NCBI GenBank assembly: GCA_019247135.1
Contig: JAFAPL010000195.1
Span: 1 to 5,851 of the forward strand
DNA length: 5,851 nt
Origin: Chloroflexota bacterium
Lineage (GTDB): Bacteria > Chloroflexota > UBA6077 > CF-72
Direction: 5' to 3'
Shown piece by piece: positions 5,365-5,851 of the stretch. The notes under the pieces are model-generated. The model saw only the letters and a program-made list of their open reading frames with translations, ran no database searches and was not told the origin of the DNA. Both the position numbers and the translations under genes were made by a program. Numbering within the stretch: position 1 is the first letter of the stretch; each line of letters begins with the position of its first letter.

Positions 5365-5542
5365 TCCGGCAGTGTAGGCAACCCTTCTCCTGCTCGCCTG
5401 ATAGAGGTGATTGCGTCGCCTGTAGGTGCCGAGCTTCCTCGAGAGCAGCGCCGATGACAGAACGCCAGCTCTCACTGAAAGCACGACCTGCAGCAGGTCT
5501 TGCCAGTAGGTTTCAATCAGCTCCCACAGGGAGGCTGACGCC
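5365..5542. promoter_or_regulatory. Divergent intergenic region with 15-bp inverted repeat
   Basis: This 178-nt gap separates the divergent LarA-like and reductase genes and must hold both promoters. The clearest element is the perfect inverted repeat GACCTG-CAG-CAGGTC (5485-5499), an operator-like site about 45 nt before the reductase start. On the minus strand GCTCG (5444-5440 region) and CGAGC (5396-5392 region) could close a larger leader hairpin upstream of the LarA-like gene. No convincing -35/-10 pair was found for the reductase. No further open reading frame is supported. Confidence 0.4.
5528..5534 (+). promoter_or_regulatory. Ribosome-binding site fixing the reductase start
   Basis: AGGGAGG lies 8 nt before the ATG at 5543, ideal spacing. 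It argues for this start and against the long upstream extension of the opposing LarA-like frame, which would overlap it. Confidence 0.8.
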
Positions 5543-5851
5543 ATGCGGAAACTTACCTTTGGCATGAACGTGAGCCTGGACGGCTACATCGCCGCGCCCG
5601 GCGACGCCCTCGGCTGGAGCCTGCCGAGCGACGAGCTGTTCCAGTGGTGGTCCGACCGGGTGGGGGCGACGGGCCTGGCGCTGTACGGGCGCAAACTGTG
5701 GCAGACGATGAGCTCCCACTGGCCGACCGCCGACCAGCAGCCTGGCGCCACACCGGCCCAGACCGAGTTCGCCCGCCGCTGGCGGGACATGCCGAAGGTG
5801 GTGTTCTCCTCGACGATCAGCGCGGTCGACTGGAACGCCCGCCTGGTCACC
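5543..5851 (+). CDS. Dihydrofolate reductase family protein (RibD C-terminal domain-like), truncated by window end
   Basis: The first 103 codons of a gene that runs off the window. The opening MRKLTFGMNVSLDGYIAAPG is the typical first strand and substrate loop of the dihydrofolate-reductase/RibD-C family (MNVSLDGYI). It is followed by FQWWSDRVGATGLALYGRKLW (the LYGRKLW segment that normally contacts NADPH) and MPKVVFSSTI. These proteins are predicted NADPH-dependent reductases; most are not the folate enzyme, and the true substrate is unknown. From general knowledge the sequence looks very like actinobacterial members, so recent transfer or a shared ancestry is possible. The start is firm, with AGGGAGG 8 nt upstream. 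It is divergent from the LarA-like gene, with an inverted repeat (5485-5499) that may be its operator. The remaining C-terminal part, usually another 80-100 residues, is outside. Confidence 0.9.
   Translation, partial: MRKLTFGMNVSLDGYIAAPGDALGWSLPSDELFQWWSDRVGATGLALYGRKLWQTMSSHWPTADQQPGATPAQTEFARRWRDMPKVVFSSTISAVDWNARLVT

Noticed and set aside
5365..5565. Upstream 67-residue extension of the LarA-like protein
   Set aside because: It would overlap the well-supported start and ribosome-binding site of the divergent reductase, and its sequence does not resemble the family N-terminus.
1..5851. CRISPR array, insertion-sequence ends, tRNA or rRNA
   Set aside because: No regularly spaced repeats, no transposase or terminal inverted repeats flanked by target duplications, and no tRNA or rRNA signature apart from the tmRNA.

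Overview
The window comes from a GC-rich bacterium. It has a single-piece tmRNA with a clear tag reading frame next to smpB, small WXG100 genes, a MarR-acetyltransferase fusion, a LarA-like protein and a dihydrofolate-reductase-family gene. This mix suggests Chloroflexota or a neighbouring high-GC Terrabacteria lineage. That placement is inference, since the window holds no rRNA or other strong phylogenetic marker.

Layout. The left end (about 1-304, minus strand) is the 5' part of a tmRNA gene (ssrA); its 3' end lies beyond base 1. Its promoter sits in the short gap after smpB (357-872, minus), which encodes its protein partner, so both trans-translation components lie side by side. A short divergent region (873-963) carries two inverted-repeat operator-like sites 21 bp apart. 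It drives a MarR-type regulator fused to a GNAT acetyltransferase (964-1914, plus). Next come three closely spaced WXG100-type genes on the plus strand (1996-2271, 2292-2615, 2639-2914), very likely one operon; no ESX/T7SS membrane or ATPase component is in view. A short convergent gap separates them from an intact tyrosine recombinase (3003-4034, minus). Upstream of that, on the same strand, lies a LarA-like (DUF2088) protein (4081-5364, minus). A 178-nt divergent region with a perfect 15-bp inverted repeat separates it from a dihydrofolate-reductase/RibD-C family gene (5543 to the window end, plus, truncated by the window edge).

How the parts relate. SmpB and tmRNA rescue stalled ribosomes. 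The MarR-GNAT protein probably controls its own promoter. The WXG100 genes look like a secreted or dimer-forming set whose secretion system or toxin partner lies elsewhere. The recombinase has all its catalytic residues, but no att site, tRNA or partner element can be recognised. The LarA-like and reductase genes are accessory metabolic genes with no pathway neighbours in view.

No stretch over 300 bases lacks a gene. I see no clearly novel system. The items most worth a second look are the tmRNA tag ending in -AYAA, the paired operators, and the orphan WXG100 triplet beside a recombinase.
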